Shown here one piece after another: positions 62,948 through 64,000 of a stretch of 64,000 nucleotides of DNA. Location of the stretch: contig CBDCWE010000003.1 in assembly GCA_965223355.1 (NCBI GenBank), positions 1,860,001 to 1,924,000 on the forward strand, written 5' to 3'. The position numbers were made by a program, and so were the translations under genes. The notes under the pieces are model-generated. The model was not told where the DNA came from, searched no databases, and saw only the letters and a list, made by a program, of their open reading frames with translations. Each line of letters opens with the position of its first letter. Position 1 is the stretch's first letter. Origin of the DNA: Tectiglobus sp965223355 (lineage in GTDB: Bacteria; Pseudomonadota; Alphaproteobacteria; Rhizobiales; Hyphomicrobiaceae).

Positions 62948-63127
62948 GTCGTTGGACTTCTTATGGGACACCTCCGGGAAGATCCAAAACGAGATTACCG
63001 AGAACACGCCGAGAAACAGCGACAGGTAGGGGGTCCAGCCTTGTCCGAGCCAGACCAGGAAATAGTAGCCTGCAACGGCGACGGCGAGAACGAGGACGGA
63101 AAAGGCAAGCTTGATCGTGACCGGCAT
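62945..63127 (-). CDS. Small two-helix membrane protein, unknown function
   Basis: A 60-residue protein with two hydrophobic segments (LAFSVLVLAVAVAGYYFLVW and LSLFLGVFSVISFWIF) and a charged tail ending SHKKSND. GGAGGG lies upstream of ATG 63127, a good ribosome site. No family is recognised. It lies 65 bp after another membrane-protein gene on the same strand, so they may form a pair. The stop codon TAG is contributed by repeat A. Confidence 0.6.
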   Translation of the reverse strand: MPVTIKLAFSVLVLAVAVAGYYFLVWLGQGWTPYLSLFLGVFSVISFWIFPEVSHKKSND

Positions 63128-63192
63128 TCTGTGAGCCCTCCGGTTGGCGGCGTGTTGGCGGCGCGCGAGAGGCGGCCGGCAAATCGATCAGG

Positions 63193-63582
63193 CTAGAATG
63201 CCAGATAAAGAAGGGTCAGTCCAAGCACGCCGAGCCCCAACAGGAAAATGTGGCTGAACACCGACTCCTTAAACCGTCGAGGCAGGTCCTGCACCGCAAA
63301 CGGCGCAAACAGAAACACAAACCCGGCAGCGATGATCAGCGATGTCACACGAAGCTTGTGCAAGGCGTAGCCCAGCGTCAAGACGCACAACCCGATGAGC
63401 ACGATAACATTGAGCCAGATCAGCGTTTGCCCCAATTCCGTGCGCAACGGTGGTGCTGCCGCGCGCAGCGGCAAGCTGGCGCTGACGTGGATCAAGCCCG
63501 CGCAAACCAGTAGCCAGGCGGGGACAAAGACTAGCAAACTCGGCCAATTCGGCTCAATTGTGCTCATCTCGCGGGCATCCAC
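63193..63582 (-). CDS. Four-helix membrane protein, unknown function
   Basis: A 129-residue protein with about four predicted membrane helices, for example SLLVFVPAWLLVCAGLIHVS, LIWLNVIVLIGLCVLTLGYA, SLIIAAGFVFLFAPFAV and the C-terminal HIFLLGLGVLGLTLLYLAF. No family is recognised. Either ATG 63582 or the in-frame ATG at 63567 (MSTIEPNWP) could be the start. It is followed by the 60-residue membrane protein and, past a repeat, fdhD. Confidence 0.6.
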   Translation of the reverse strand: MDAREMSTIEPNWPSLLVFVPAWLLVCAGLIHVSASLPLRAAAPPLRTELGQTLIWLNVIVLIGLCVLTLGYALHKLRVTSLIIAAGFVFLFAPFAVQDLPRRFKESVFSHIFLLGLGVLGLTLLYLAF

Positions 63583-63642
63583 TGGATAACGACATTCGGA
63601 GCTGATACTGATATATCAGGGATTGTGACAGGATGGCAAAGC

Positions 63643-63939
63643 ATGAAGGTTTACCGGGGCGACCGCACGATCGACGGCATTGTGGTCACTGTCGATGATC
63701 TCCCACTCGACGAGGGCCGCGATGTCAAGGCCATAACCGATGACGGCTTTGAGTGGGGTTTCGATGGTCCGGCACCGCAGCAGTTGGCGCTGGCGATTCT
63801 GGCCGACCACTTCGGTGAACCATCGAAGGCATTGATATATTACGAAGAAATCGCCCGCCAGATTGTCGCTAACTTCGCCAATGAGTGGGTTTGGACCAGC
63901 GCCGACATTGACGAGGCCATCGCCGCACTCGAGGCCTAG
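63643..63939 (+). CDS. DUF6166-like small protein
   Basis: A 98-residue protein beginning MKVYRGDRTIDG and containing GFEWGFDGPAPQQLALAIL and ANEWVWTSADIDEAIAAL, the pattern I associate with DUF6166 proteins. Its role is unknown; relatives occur in bacterial genomes and on mobile elements. AGGA nine bases before ATG 63643 supports this start over GTG 63625. It is divergent from the membrane-protein pair and is directly followed by repeat B. Confidence 0.7.
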   Translation: MKVYRGDRTIDGIVVTVDDLPLDEGRDVKAITDDGFEWGFDGPAPQQLALAILADHFGEPSKALIYYEEIARQIVANFANEWVWTSADIDEAIAALEA

Positions 63940-64000
63940 GGAGCTTGTGATCAAGTCACCGGTTTCCAAAGGGCCTGGCCCTTTGACGGGATCGTTAAGG
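63940..64000. repeat. Intergenic multi-hairpin repeat, family B, copy 5 (cut by window edge)
   Basis: The reverse-orientation copy begins one base after the DUF6166-like stop codon with AAGTCACCGGTTTCC, AAAGGGCCTGGCCCTTT and GGGATCGTTAAGG, and runs off the right edge. Confidence 0.85.

Overview
The window looks like the chromosome of a GC-rich, metabolically versatile alphaproteobacterium, perhaps Rhodospirillales-like. This is inferred from gene content and codon usage: TAXI-type TRAP transport, tandem hydantoinase/oxoprolinase genes, a full 2-aminoethylphosphonate (AEP) pathway, GlnRS, DusA and FdhD. No rRNA, tRNA or CRISPR array was recognised.

Region by region. 1-3.8 kb: a leftward TRAP importer operon ending in a TauD/TfdA-type dioxygenase cut by the window edge. 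4-5.2 kb: a FIST sensor-domain protein. 5.4-13 kb: three rightward hydantoinase/5-oxoprolinase genes (a fused A+B, then a separate A and B). 13.2-16.7 kb: a class I aminotransferase, a D-2-hydroxyacid dehydrogenase and a luciferase-like oxidoreductase. 16.9-24 kb: an accessory islet with a GNAT gene, a truncated coupled ORF, a frameshifted ISL3 transposase remnant, and a two-gene unit (winged-helix-like protein plus a 1144-residue double ATPase with AAA and HerA-type domains). That unit is the best candidate for an undescribed system. 24.3-28.2 kb: moeA and a class A penicillin-binding protein. 28.5-34.6 kb: a dipeptide/oligopeptide-type ABC importer operon preceded by a decayed MlrC (M81) gene. 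35-41 kb: glnS, a YgjP-like metallopeptidase, a small membrane protein, a TSUP exporter and dusA.

41.2-59.3 kb is a phosphonate catabolic cluster. A leftward series encodes PhnW, PhnA, PhnY, a FAD oxidoreductase, an AEP-type ABC importer, a PbfA-like lyase, a glutamine-synthetase-like ligase, an aldehyde dehydrogenase and an iron alcohol dehydrogenase. A divergent LysR regulator and a Na/Pi cotransporter-family protein flank it. PhnW converts AEP to phosphonoacetaldehyde, PhnY oxidises this to phosphonoacetate, and PhnA hydrolyses it to acetate and phosphate. PbfA-like and FAD enzymes would feed hydroxylated and N-alkylated AEP into the same aldehyde. The GS/ADH/ALDH trio may handle another amine by gamma-glutamylation.

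59.5-64 kb: a glutathione transferase, a GFA-family protein, a cupin, FdhD, two small membrane proteins and a DUF6166-like protein.

The whole window is dotted with three families of hairpin-rich intergenic repeats, called A, B and C here. Family A (about 137 bp, with 82-bp short forms) begins with TAG at both ends, and in six cases that TAG is the stop codon of the adjoining gene.
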